DNA of 64,000 nt from SW-9-67-25 sp964471665 (GTDB taxonomy: Archaea > Halobacteriota > Halobacteria > Halobacteriales > Haloarculaceae), in NCBI GenBank assembly GCA_964471665.1, contig CAYYHG010000001.1, forward strand, positions 11,878 through 75,877, written 5' to 3'. Below, piece by piece: positions 43,023 to 51,856 of this stretch (positions within the stretch are counted from its first letter, which is position 1; each line of letters begins with the position of its first letter). Under the pieces are notes generated by a model that did not search any database, had not been told where the DNA came from, and saw only the letters and a list, made by a program, of their open reading frames with translations. Both the position numbers and the translations under genes were made by a program.

Positions 43023-43122
43023 CACGGTCCCGTCTCGGCCGCCTGCCGGCGACACCACACTTACCTGCGACGCCACCGTAACCGGCAGTGTGTTCACAGC
43101 CACGGTGCTGGAGGAGTAGAGA

Positions 43123-44211
43123 ATGCACGTCGGTCTAACGCTGTACGGAACGCTCGACGAGCAGTCCGGCGGCTTTCGCTACGACCGCAAACTCGTCGAG
43201 GAACTCCGCAAAGCCGGCGACACGGTCCGTGTCGTCGAGTTGCCCTGGCGGACGTACCCTCGTGGACTCCTCGAATCAGTCTCGACGTCGATCCGCGACC
43301 GGCTCGCGGTCGACGTCGACGTCATGCTCCAGGACGAACTCGCCCACCCGTCGCTTGTGGGTGTCAACCGCGGACTCCCGTACCCGGTCGTGAGCGTCGT
43401 CCACCACCTCCGGTCCAGCGAACCGCGCCGCCTGCGGCCGCTGTACCGGGCGGTCGAACGGCGCTACCTCGGGACTGTCGACGGCGCCGTCTGCAACAGC
43501 CACGCGACCGCCGGGGCCGTCCAGAACACCGGGGGCCCACCACCCGAGAGACTGCTCGTCGCGGGGCCGGCCGGCGACCGGTTCGATCCGGACGTCGACG
43601 GATCCGAGATCACAGACCGCGCCCACGAGGAACCACTCAAAGTTGCCTTCGTGGGAAATATTGAGCCGCGGAAGGGACTGGACACGCTCGTCGACGGACT
43701 CGCGCGCGTCGAGGAGCCCTGGGAGCTGACCGCCGCCGGGAGCCACGCCGACGAGTCGTACGTCCAGTCGGTGGAACGACGGATCGACGCGACCGACAGC
43801 GAGGCGGTTCGGTTGCCCGGGCGCCTGCCGGACCGCGAACTGGTCGCGACGTTGCGCCGGAGCCACGTGCTCGCGGTCCCCTCCCGGTACGAGGGATTCG
43901 GAATCGTCTACCTGGAGGGGATGAGCTTCGGGCTGCCGGCCATCGCCACGACCGCCGGCGGCGCCACGGAGGTGGTGACCGACGGCGAGACGGGCTACCT
44001 GGTCGACCCCGACGATCCGGCCGGCGTCGCGCGGGCGCTCTCGACGCTCGCGGGCGACCGCGACCGTCTGGCGCGCATGGGACGGGCCGCCCGGCGACGC
44101 TACGAGGCCCAGCCGGGATGGGAAGAGACCGCCGCCGATGTGGCGACGTTTCTCGCCGGCGTCGTCGAGCGGTCTGCCCAGGAAACCGAGCAGCCGCCGG
44201 GGGTGGCGTGA
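43123..44211 (+). CDS. GT4-family glycosyltransferase
   Basis: A 362-residue GT-B fold retaining glycosyltransferase. The C-terminal donor domain shows VAFVGNIEPRKGLDTLV and the E-x7-E motif in SRYEGFGIVYLEG, then TTAGGATEVVTDGETGYLV. There is no membrane helix. It adds a nucleotide-sugar-derived residue to an unknown acceptor. Its stop is followed with no gap by the GTG of the methyltransferase gene, and the upstream dehydrogenase and downstream methyltransferase suggest a small glycan or glycolipid pathway. Confidence 0.9.
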   Translation: MHVGLTLYGTLDEQSGGFRYDRKLVEELRKAGDTVRVVELPWRTYPRGLLESVSTSIRDRLAVDVDVMLQDELAHPSLVGVNRGLPYPVVSVVHHLRSSEPRRLRPLYRAVERRYLGTVDGAVCNSHATAGAVQNTGGPPPERLLVAGPAGDRFDPDVDGSEITDRAHEEPLKVAFVGNIEPRKGLDTLVDGLARVEEPWELTAAGSHADESYVQSVERRIDATDSEAVRLPGRLPDRELVATLRRSHVLAVPSRYEGFGIVYLEGMSFGLPAIATTAGGATEVVTDGETGYLVDPDDPAGVARALSTLAGDRDRLARMGRAARRRYEAQPGWEETAADVATFLAGVVERSAQETEQPPGVA

Positions 44212-45114
44212 GTGGGCGATTTCCACCGGTACCTGCGGGCAAAACGGACCGTCGACGACAGGAGTCTCGACAGACGTCTCGTCGACCGGCTCCGCGACGC
44301 GCTCGCGTCTCGCGGGGCCGACGGCCCGCTCCGGGTGCTCGAGGTCGGCGCCGGGATCGGGACGATGATCGAGCGGTTCCTCGAGTGGGACGTCCTCCCG
44401 GCAGGACGGATCGCGTACACGGCGGTCGACGTCGACGAGGCCACGGTGGCGGCGGTCCCCGAGCACCTGTCCTCGTGGGCGACCGACCGGGAAATCGACG
44501 CGAGCACCCAGGGGACGAGCGTCGAACTCGCCGGGCCCGACCGGACCGTCACCGTCGAGACGGTCGCGGCGGAGGCGACGTCGTTCGCGGCCCGGGCCGA
44601 CCGCCAGTGGGACCTGCTCGTCGGCGCGGCGCTGCTCGACCTCGTCGCCCTGGACAGGCTCGAGACCCTCCTCTCGGCGCTGGCACCGGGTGGTTACTGG
44701 TACTTCCCGATCACCTTCGACGGCGGGACGCGCTTTCTGCCGGCCCACCCGGCCGACGACGCCGTCGAACGGCACTACCACCGCCACATGGACGAGAAAC
44801 CGGGCGGTGACAGCCGCGCCGGCAGCCACGCGCTCGCGCGCCTGCTGTCGATGGACGCCGCGACGGTCGACGGCGTCGCGGGCTCGGACTGGGTCGTCCG
44901 TCCGGTCGACGGGCGCTATCCTGCCGACGAGGCCTACTTCCTGGGGCACATCCTCGAGACGGTGGCGACTGCCCTCGAAGAGATCGACCGTGGCACGGCT
45001 CTCGACGACGAGCGGCTGGGAGACTGGCTGTCGATCCGGCGTGAACACCTCGAGACGGCCCGGCTGGTGTACCTGACCCACCAGCTCGACTTTCTCGGCC
45101 GGTACCGGGGATGA
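44212..45114 (+). CDS. SAM-dependent methyltransferase
   Basis: A 300-residue class I methyltransferase; motif I is VLEVGAGIGTMIERFL, with AYTAVDVDE (motif II) and WDLLVGAALLDLV further on. GTG start at 44212 immediately after the glycosyltransferase TGA, so translation is probably coupled. It likely modifies the product of the adjacent sugar pathway. It faces the convergent P-loop gene. Confidence 0.85.
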   Translation: MGDFHRYLRAKRTVDDRSLDRRLVDRLRDALASRGADGPLRVLEVGAGIGTMIERFLEWDVLPAGRIAYTAVDVDEATVAAVPEHLSSWATDREIDASTQGTSVELAGPDRTVTVETVAAEATSFAARADRQWDLLVGAALLDLVALDRLETLLSALAPGGYWYFPITFDGGTRFLPAHPADDAVERHYHRHMDEKPGGDSRAGSHALARLLSMDAATVDGVAGSDWVVRPVDGRYPADEAYFLGHILETVATALEEIDRGTALDDERLGDWLSIRREHLETARLVYLTHQLDFLGRYRG

Positions 45115-45118
45115 CCGA

Positions 45119-45922
45119 TCAGGTGGACGCCACTTCCAGCACGGCCTCGAACGCGTGGTCGTAGGCCGACGCAATGGCCGCCGGGTCGTCGCGGGTCCCG
45201 CCATCCAGCGGGACCAGGTCCGCGGTGGCGACGGGATCGAGGAGGTCCTCGACCGACCCGACGCGTTCTTCCAGTTGTCCCTCGTGTGGGCTCCGCGTCG
45301 CGACTTCGCAGGCGCGGACGAAGCGCGATCCTCTGTAGACCCGGGCCCGGCACGGTTCGACGACGGCCACCGCGTCCGGCGTCAGCGACTGCAACGGCCG
45401 GGCGATGTCGCCGTACGACTCCACGACCGCACGATCCGTGCTCGTGACGGTCTCGGCGAGCGCCCGGAGCGCCGGCAGGTGCTGTGCTTCCGTCACCCGG
45501 TTCAGTTCCGCCGTCGACGAGACCGCGAGTGCGTCGTCGACCGGGAGAGCGCTCCGGATCGCCCCGGGGACGTCGACGGTGGCGTTGACGACGAACCGCT
45601 CGCCGACGCGGTCGAGGATGAACTCGCGGTCGTCCTGTCCGAGCACGCCCTTCTCGGGCCCCGGCGAGGGACGCCACAGCCGGTGGACAGGGTTGATGTG
45701 CGCCGGATCGAGCGTTCCCGGGCTCGCCGTCGCCAGGCGTCGTGCGTCCCCGCCGAACAGGCTGGCCCGCTCGAGCGCCTCGCGGACGTCGTCGTGGTGG
45801 AACCAGTAGTCGTTGCCGGCCCGGGGCTTGAATCCCACCGCCCCGGAGTGGGCAACCAGACCGGTGGCGAAGGTCGTCTTGCCGGCGTCGACCGGATCCG
45901 CGCCCGCCACGAGGACGTTCAT
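45119..45922 (-). CDS. P-loop NTPase (BioD/MinD-like fold), unknown role
   Basis: A 267-residue protein with an N-terminal Walker A of deviant type (GADPVDAGKTTFATGL) and a body that resembles dethiobiotin synthetase/CobQ-like ATPases in the layout of later motifs (AVVESYGDIARPL). No biotin genes adjoin it. It overlaps the stop of the small gene upstream by 4 bp (ATGA), suggesting they work together. Confidence 0.75.
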   Translation of the reverse strand: MNVLVAGADPVDAGKTTFATGLVAHSGAVGFKPRAGNDYWFHHDDVREALERASLFGGDARRLATASPGTLDPAHINPVHRLWRPSPGPEKGVLGQDDREFILDRVGERFVVNATVDVPGAIRSALPVDDALAVSSTAELNRVTEAQHLPALRALAETVTSTDRAVVESYGDIARPLQSLTPDAVAVVEPCRARVYRGSRFVRACEVATRSPHEGQLEERVGSVEDLLDPVATADLVPLDGGTRDDPAAIASAYDHAFEAVLEVAST

Positions 45923-46185
45923 CGCTCGAGGCCGTAGTGGCCCGGGTCCCCGTCGCTCCGCGGTTCGGCGAAGACGAACTCCTCGCGGTGGATCATCATC
46001 CAGGGGATCGCCCAGTCGAGCAGGACGTTTTCTGTCTCGACGTCCAGTTCTGTGCCGGGCTCGAGCCCCTGCAGGAGGCGCGCAATCTCGTATATCGTGT
46101 AGAGTTTGTCCGCCTCGAGCACCTCCGCGGGCTCGCGAAAGGCCAGCGGCCGGAGGTCTTCGAACTCGCTACGGGGAACTGGCAT
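45919..46185 (-). CDS. DUF5827-like small haloarchaeal protein
   Basis: An 88-residue acidic protein that I recognise, from memory, as a haloarchaeal conserved family (DUF5827-like: RSEFEDLRPLAFREPAEVL, LYTIYEIARLLQGLEPGTEL). No function is known. The start at 46185 is supported by TTTACT (46210-46216) about 27 nt upstream. It is coupled by ATGA overlap to the P-loop NTPase. Confidence 0.75.
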   Translation of the reverse strand: MPVPRSEFEDLRPLAFREPAEVLEADKLYTIYEIARLLQGLEPGTELDVETENVLLDWAIPWMMIHREEFVFAEPRSDGDPGHYGLER

Positions 46186-46224
46186 GCCCGCCAGTAACGC
46201 GGTCCGGCCAGTAAACACTCCGGT

Positions 46225-47121
46225 TCACGTGTCGGTCACGAGCGACCGCTGGCGCGCCGAGAGGACGACACTGTCGGCGCCGCTCCGGATGGTTCGGTTC
46301 GTCGACCCGAAGACGAACTGGCGGAGTCGGCCCTTCGTGGGTGCGCCGATGACGGTGAGCCCGTAGTAGGCCGACTGCTCGATGATAGCGTCGGCGATGT
46401 CGTCGGCCTCCAGTACCCAGGTCGTGGTCAAGTCCGGACGGCCGATCCGCCGGGCCGCAGCCTCGACACACGCGTCGGCCCGGTCCCGCCTGCTCTCCGG
46501 CGCGTCCTCCTCGACGACGTGGAGGATGTCGACCCACGCGTCACAGTCCGTCGCCACACGCTCTGCGACGTCTGTCGCCAGTGTCGAGTGGGCGCCGTCC
46601 GCGACAGCGAGCAGTATCGAGGGCACCTGTTCGTAGCCCTGGCGTCCGTTGACGGTGATCACGTCACAGTCGGTGTGGAGGGCGATCCGGTCGGTGAGCC
46701 CCCGACGGAACCGCCCTGCCACCGAGTCGCTCGGTACCACGAGCGTCTCGACGTCGTTCGCCCTGACACTCTCCAGGACACCGCTGACGAGTTCGTGAGT
46801 GTATCCGAGCCCTCGCCCGGCGGCCGTCACCTGGTCCGTCGCCCACTCGACGAGTTCGCGTTCGGCCCCGGCGGTCAGGTCCGATACCACTTTCGAGACG
46901 GTCTGATCGGTCCCGGTACGAGGACTGAGGACGTGCAACGACGTACCGGACGTCCGCGCGAGCGACGCGGCCACCCTGAGCTGGTCGGTCACGACCGGAA
47001 CGTCGGTGGCCAGCAACGGCACGAGGATGTGCTCGTCCTCGAGACGGCCGTCGATCCGGGGTCTCCCTTCCGGGACGTCTCCCACCTCCGAGACGAGCGC
47101 GGACACCGTCCTGAGAACCAT
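46225..47121 (-). CDS. Universal stress protein, two UspA domains
   Basis: A 298-residue tandem Usp protein. The first domain starts at EHILVPLLATDVPVV; the second at SILLAVADGAHSTLATDVAE and ends IGAPTKGRLRQFVFGSTNRT, the nucleotide-binding GxxGxxxxSxN-like motif typical of ATP-binding UspA domains. The start at 47121 excludes a nine-residue upstream extension without support. The role is presumably stress adaptation. Confidence 0.88.
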   Translation of the reverse strand: MVLRTVSALVSEVGDVPEGRPRIDGRLEDEHILVPLLATDVPVVTDQLRVAASLARTSGTSLHVLSPRTGTDQTVSKVVSDLTAGAERELVEWATDQVTAAGRGLGYTHELVSGVLESVRANDVETLVVPSDSVAGRFRRGLTDRIALHTDCDVITVNGRQGYEQVPSILLAVADGAHSTLATDVAERVATDCDAWVDILHVVEEDAPESRRDRADACVEAAARRIGRPDLTTTWVLEADDIADAIIEQSAYYGLTVIGAPTKGRLRQFVFGSTNRTIRSGADSVVLSARQRSLVTDT

Positions 47122-47254
47122 AGTTTCCCTACTGGACCCTACACTCAAAAAGTTGGAGGATGTTTCACTCGCTCCCGGAGGCGACGAAAACTATATTACA
47201 TCCCCAACGCGGCGAGGGGCAACGCTCTTTGTGGGGTCGCTCCCACCGTGGAAT

Positions 47255-47308
47255 ATGACGACAGAGACGTTCAGCAGTAACCGTAGCGTCCGGGGGGGTC
47301 AATCGTGA
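47255..47308 (+). CDS. 17-codon upstream ORF overlapping the CoA-transferase start
   Basis: ATG 47255 to TGA 47306-47308 (MTTETFSSNRSVRGGQS). The stop overlaps the GTG at 47305 as GTGA. A TATATTA box at 47192-47198 would give a leader of about 35 nt. It probably serves translational coupling. Confidence 0.4.
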   Translation: MTTETFSSNRSVRGGQS

Positions 47309-48534
47309 CTGCAGCGGAGCGTCCGGGACCGCTCGACGGACTCCGGGTCGTCGACTTCTCCGGGATGATAAGCGGCGGGTTCGCGACGCTCGTGCTCGCG
47401 GACTTCGGTGCCGACGTCGTCTTCGCCGAACACCCCGAGTACCGCGACCCGCTCCGGGAGTGGCCGCCCTTCGAGAACGGCACCTCCCTGTGGTGGAAGG
47501 CCATCGCCCGGAACAAGCGGTGTATCACGCTCGATCTGGGATCCGACGCCGGCCGGGAGGTCGCCCTCGAACTGGTCGAAGACGCCGACGTCGTCTTCGA
47601 GAACTTCCGGCCCGGCACCATGGAACGGTGGGGGCTGGGCTACGAGGACCTGCGCGAGGTCAACGAGGGGGTCGTCATGGTTCGTATCTCGGGGTACGGC
47701 CAGACCGGCCCGCGGTCGGAGAAACCCGGCTTCGGAACCATCGCCGAGGGCGTCTCGGGGTGGGCCTACGCCAACGGCTTCCCGGACCGCGAGCCACTGC
47801 TGCCGCCGATCAGCCTCGCGGATCTCACGGCGGCGCAGTTCGCAGTCCAGTCGACGATGTTCGCCATCTACGAGCGCGACCTCGGCCGCAACGCCAGCGG
47901 CGAGGGGCAGGTCGTCGACGTCAGCCTCTACGAACCCCTCTTTCGACTGTTCGTCGGCGACGTCGAGACGTACCACAAGAAAGGGGACGACCTGCAGCGA
48001 ACCGGCAACAAACACCCCAACGCGGCGCCGCGGAACGTCTACGAGACCGCCGACGGCCACGTCGCGCTGTCGGCCTCCTCCCAGCGCATCTTCGAGAACG
48101 TCGCCCGCGCCATCGACCGCGAGGACCTGATCGAGGCCGACCGCTTTGCGACCAACGAGAAACGCGTCGCGAACGCCGACGCGCTCGACGCCGAGGTCGA
48201 GGCCTGGACCCGCGAGCGACCGACAGCGGAGGTCATCGAGATCATGGAGGCCCACGACGCCATCGTCGGACCGATCTACAGCATGGCCGATATTTTCGAG
48301 GACGAACAGTACCGCGCTCGCGGGGACATCGTCGAGGTTGAGGACGACCAGGTCGGGACGCTGCAGACCCCCGCGACGATTCCGCGGTTCTCGCGGACGC
48401 CGGGCGAGGTCACCCACGCCGGACCGCCGCCGGGCGCACACACCGAGACTGTCCTGTGTGACGAACTGGGCCTCGACGGTGGTCGCCTCGACGAGTTGCG
48501 CGAGGCGGGCGTCGTCGGCACCGACGGGGCGTAA
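47305..48534 (+). CDS. Class III (CaiB/BaiF) CoA-transferase
   Basis: A 409-residue family III CoA-transferase, which moves CoA between carboxylic acids through an aspartyl-CoA intermediate. Hallmarks: RVVDFSGMISGGFATLVLADFGADV, ENFRPGTMERWGLGYEDL, ISGYGQTGP. The acid is not identifiable; haloarchaeal members include mesaconyl-CoA C1-C4 transferases of the methylaspartate cycle, but no other gene of that cycle is here. GTG start at 47305. The next gene follows after two bases. Confidence 0.9.
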   Translation: MTAAERPGPLDGLRVVDFSGMISGGFATLVLADFGADVVFAEHPEYRDPLREWPPFENGTSLWWKAIARNKRCITLDLGSDAGREVALELVEDADVVFENFRPGTMERWGLGYEDLREVNEGVVMVRISGYGQTGPRSEKPGFGTIAEGVSGWAYANGFPDREPLLPPISLADLTAAQFAVQSTMFAIYERDLGRNASGEGQVVDVSLYEPLFRLFVGDVETYHKKGDDLQRTGNKHPNAAPRNVYETADGHVALSASSQRIFENVARAIDREDLIEADRFATNEKRVANADALDAEVEAWTRERPTAEVIEIMEAHDAIVGPIYSMADIFEDEQYRARGDIVEVEDDQVGTLQTPATIPRFSRTPGEVTHAGPPPGAHTETVLCDELGLDGGRLDELREAGVVGTDGA

Positions 48535-48536
48535 CC

Positions 48537-49622
48537 GTGCGGCTCAGCGACGTGACCATCCGGGAGGGTGGACAGATGCCGGGTCGCTCGTACGACGCCG
48601 GGACGCGGATCGCGGCGGGGCGCGAACTCGACCGGCTGGGGCTGTCCTCGATCCAGCCGGGTTTTGCGGTCGCAAGCGAGGCCGACCGGGAGGCCATCGC
48701 GACGCTGGCAGCCGACTGCGACGCCGACGTCGTCTCTATCGCCCGCGCGGTGACGGGCGACGTCGAGGCCGCACTCGACGCCGGCGCGGACGTGATCGAG
48801 GTGTTCGGCCCGCTGTCGGCACTCCAGTTGGAACACACCGTCGGCACGTCCCGCGCGGAGATGCTGGAGGCGATGGCCGACGCGCTGGACGTGGCCCGCG
48901 AGGGCGGTGCGACGCCACAGTTGACGCTGGTCGACGCCTTCCGGACCGACCGCGAACACGTCGTCGCTGCCTTCGAGCGGTTCGCCGACGTGCCGGTGGT
49001 CAGCCTGGCCGACACGGTCGGCGCCCTGACGCCCGCCGGCGTGGCCGAGTTTCTCGGGGCTCTGGAACGGGAGGGGGTCGACCTCGGTCGGTCGGGTGTC
49101 CACTTCCACGACGACCTGGGCGTCGCGACGGCCAACGCGCTCACTGCCGGCCGCGCTGGCGTCGGGAAAGTCGACGTCAGCGTCGCGGGCCTGGGCGAAC
49201 GCGCCGGCAACCCGCCTCTCGAGGAGGTCGCCGTCGCGGGGCCGGTCGGCGGCCGGGTGGACGTCGACGTCCGCTCGGAGGAACTGATCCCGGTCTGTCG
49301 GGCGGTCCTGGACGCACTCGGCGAGTCCGTCGACCCGCGCAAGGCCGTCCTCGGCCCGGAAGTCACCGAGCACGAGTCGCCGATCCACACGGCGGCGATG
49401 CTCTCAGAGCCGAGTGTCATGGAGCCCTACGACCCGACACGCTTTGGCGGGTCCCGGACACTCATCTTCGGGCAGAAAACCGGCCGCGGAGCCGCCCGCC
49501 GCCTGCTCGAACGGGCCGGCCGGGAGCCGACCGACGATACGATCGAGGCACTCCTCGCGGCGCTCCAATCAGAGGACCCGGTCGAACTCGACGGCGCGGT
49601 CGATATCGCACGCGACGTGTGA
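48537..49622 (+). CDS. DRE-TIM metallolyase (HMG-CoA lyase/isopropylmalate synthase superfamily)
   Basis: A 361-residue TIM-barrel enzyme: VTIREGGQM (Asp/Arg/Glu signature in a modified form), HFHDDLGVATANAL (metal-binding H-x-H region) and VAGLGERAGNPPLEEV (glycine-rich). These enzymes either cleave HMG-CoA-type thioesters or condense acyl-CoA with a 2-oxoacid. It starts two bases after the CoA-transferase, so the pair may activate and then cleave one acid. GTG start. Confidence 0.88.
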   Translation: MRLSDVTIREGGQMPGRSYDAGTRIAAGRELDRLGLSSIQPGFAVASEADREAIATLAADCDADVVSIARAVTGDVEAALDAGADVIEVFGPLSALQLEHTVGTSRAEMLEAMADALDVAREGGATPQLTLVDAFRTDREHVVAAFERFADVPVVSLADTVGALTPAGVAEFLGALEREGVDLGRSGVHFHDDLGVATANALTAGRAGVGKVDVSVAGLGERAGNPPLEEVAVAGPVGGRVDVDVRSEELIPVCRAVLDALGESVDPRKAVLGPEVTEHESPIHTAAMLSEPSVMEPYDPTRFGGSRTLIFGQKTGRGAARRLLERAGREPTDDTIEALLAALQSEDPVELDGAVDIARDV

Positions 49623-49653
49623 CGCCGGTACCGAACAGAAAGGGACCGTCTCA

Positions 49654-49728
49654 TAGTGCTGTAAGCCAGTACCGGATCGACCGCAGGACGTGACGCGGTC
49701 GAAACGGAATTCGTTACAGCAATCACTG
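49654..49728. mobile_element. P2 element at the end of a small membrane-protein gene
   Basis: Arms TAGTGCTGTAA (four bases lost) and TTACAGCAATCACTG, inner stem CGACCGC/GCGGTCG. Left flank TCA 49651-49653, right flank TCG. The stop codon of the following minus-strand gene (TCA at 49723-49725) lies inside the element. Confidence 0.75.
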
Positions 49729-49920
49729 TCGCTCGCGCCGGTCGGCGAGCCAGACGACGGCCGACCCGCCGGCGAACCAGAAGACACCGACCGCGAGGAA
49801 CACGACGTTGTCGGTCGCCACACCGACCGCAATTGCCGCGAAACCGACCAGCAACGCGAACGCGAGAACGATCTGGTAGAACCGGCCGAGTCTGGCAAAC
49901 CAGAAGACGTACCCGTCCAT
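49723..49920 (-). CDS. 65-residue membrane protein beside the antiporter
   Basis: Two predicted helices (FYQIVLAFALLVGFAAIAVG and VFLAVGVFWFAGGSAVVWL) and a charged DRRERQ tail. It starts just past the antiporter stop (ATG at 49920; TGA at 49922) and may be a small accessory subunit. The last codon and stop come from the P2 element. Confidence 0.75.
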   Translation of the reverse strand: MDGYVFWFARLGRFYQIVLAFALLVGFAAIAVGVATDNVVFLAVGVFWFAGGSAVVWLADRRERQ

Positions 49921-49921
49921 G

Positions 49922-51778
49922 TCAGTCGTGTGGGTGGAACCGTTTGACCGCCGTTCCGACGGATTCCGACTCCCCGAGGAACGTGATGTGGTCGCCGTAC
50001 TCGAGGACTTCGTCCGGTTCGGGGACGTGCGCGTCCGCTCCCTGGCCGACCTCGGCGACGAGACACCCCCCCGGGATAACGTCGTTGATATCCCGTATCG
50101 ACGTGCCGACCAGGTCCTTGGCGGTCACCTCGATCTCCTGGATGTCGTGGCCGTCGCCGAGGTCTTGCATCCAGTGGGCCAGTTCGGGTCGCTCGATCTC
50201 GTTGTCGATCGCGAACGCCGTCGCCATCGGGGAGTCGATCGCGGTGACCGACAGCGATTCGAAGGCGTCGATGTTCTCGGGGTCGTTCACCCGGGCGTAG
50301 ACGTTCTCGACGTCGAACTTCGTCCGGGCGGTCTGGCAGACGAGCAGGTTGATATCGTCGTCCGCGGTCGCCGCGACGACCATCTTCGCCTCCTCGATAC
50401 CGGCCTCCCGGAGGACGTCCGACTCCGTGCCGTCCCCGTCGAGAACAGTAAAGCCCGCCTCGCGTGCCGTCTGTCGCTGGTCGTCGTCGCTCTCGACGAT
50501 CACGACGAACTCGCCTCTCTTTTCCAGTCGTTTGGCGAGTGCCGTACCGACACGGCCCCCGCCGACAATTATCGTGCGCATTGGTGACACTCCGAAGAAC
50601 TCGCCGATCTGCCGGGCGAACCCGGCCTCGATCAGGTCGGTCGCGAAGATAACGATGAACACCGTTCCGAGCAGGACCTGTCCCGCTTCCACGTTGCCAG
50701 CCAGCTCCAGTTCGATGGCGAAAAGCGTCGCCACGCTCGCGGGGATGATCCCCCGTGGTCCCATGGCCGCCAGGAACAGCCGCTCGGGGCGGGTAAACCG
50801 CTCGACGCCGGCGGTCGAAATGAACGCGACAGCCGGCCGGATGACCAGCATGACGGTCACCACCAGCAGGATACCGCCGACGCCCAGTCCGAGGACGGCC
50901 TCGAAGTCGATCAGCGCTGCCAGCGAGATGAACACGAACCCGAGGGCGATCAGCGTCGCGTCCCGCGCGAACTCCTCCATCTCCTCGCGGTGGGGGAGTT
51001 CGAGGTTGCCCAGCGCGATGCCGGCGGTCGCCGCGGCCGCGATACCGGCTTCGGCCGCGACAGCCTCGGCCAGCGAGAAGGCCCCGACCGCGGCGCTCAA
51101 CAGCAGAAACCGGGCCGCCTGGGGCGCCTCCTCGGGCGTTATCTCGTGTTGTACCAGGTAGTAGATGAGGCCGGTCGCGAGCAGTCCGGCCACGAGGCCG
51201 ACTCCGAACCGCTCCAGGAAGGACAGCACCGTCGCGGGAACGCCCAGGTCGTCGAGCAACAGCGTCTCGAAGATGACCACGGCGGCGATGGCGGCGGTCA
51301 CGTCGTTGATGATCCCCTCGGTCTCGAGGGCGGCAGCGACGTGTTCCCGGACGCGGACGACCTCGAGGATCGGTGTGATGACGGTCGGCCCAGTCGCGAC
51401 CAGCAGCGCACCCACGACGAGGGCCAGTTCCCACTCGACACCCTCCAGGAACCGGACCGCCACGGCCGTTCCGACGAACGTCACGACGGCGCCGATTGTC
51501 ACGAGTCGCAGGGACGTCGTCTCGGCCTCGCGGATGTGCGAAAACCGGAGGGCGAACGCGCCGTCGAAGACGATGATCGCGACGCTGAGTCCGACGATCG
51601 CCTCCAGTCCGTCACCGAACGTCTCGAGCGTGACGAGTCCGAGCACCTCCGGTCCCAGGAGGACGCCCGCGAGGATGTAGAACACGACGCTCGGGACTCG
51701 CAGCTTGTTCGCGAGCAACTGAGCACCGATCCCCAGCAGCAGGATGGCTGCGACAACCGGCAACAGGTTCGCTGCCAC
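49922..51778 (-). CDS. CPA2/KefB-type cation:proton antiporter with C-terminal TrkA-N domain
   Basis: A 618-residue membrane protein: about 12 helices (residues 1-390) of the CPA fold with ATGPTVITPIL and TEGIINDVTA (the essential Asp in IND), followed by an NAD-binding RCK domain (TIIVGGGRVGTALAKRLEK) and a TrkA-C tail. It exchanges Na+ or K+ for protons under nucleotide control. GTG start at 51778, with AATAATAC (51804-51813) about 27 nt upstream. Confidence 0.92.
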   Translation of the reverse strand: MAANLLPVVAAILLLGIGAQLLANKLRVPSVVFYILAGVLLGPEVLGLVTLETFGDGLEAIVGLSVAIIVFDGAFALRFSHIREAETTSLRLVTIGAVVTFVGTAVAVRFLEGVEWELALVVGALLVATGPTVITPILEVVRVREHVAAALETEGIINDVTAAIAAVVIFETLLLDDLGVPATVLSFLERFGVGLVAGLLATGLIYYLVQHEITPEEAPQAARFLLLSAAVGAFSLAEAVAAEAGIAAAATAGIALGNLELPHREEMEEFARDATLIALGFVFISLAALIDFEAVLGLGVGGILLVVTVMLVIRPAVAFISTAGVERFTRPERLFLAAMGPRGIIPASVATLFAIELELAGNVEAGQVLLGTVFIVIFATDLIEAGFARQIGEFFGVSPMRTIIVGGGRVGTALAKRLEKRGEFVVIVESDDDQRQTAREAGFTVLDGDGTESDVLREAGIEEAKMVVAATADDDINLLVCQTARTKFDVENVYARVNDPENIDAFESLSVTAIDSPMATAFAIDNEIERPELAHWMQDLGDGHDIQEIEVTAKDLVGTSIRDINDVIPGGCLVAEVGQGADAHVPEPDEVLEYGDHITFLGESESVGTAVKRFHPHD

Positions 51779-51856
51779 GGCTGAGGTGCTATTCGACTCC
51801 CCGAGTATTATTCTGTCGGTTTCTGGACTGTTTCGTGCGGACTGCTGTGGCTGTCA

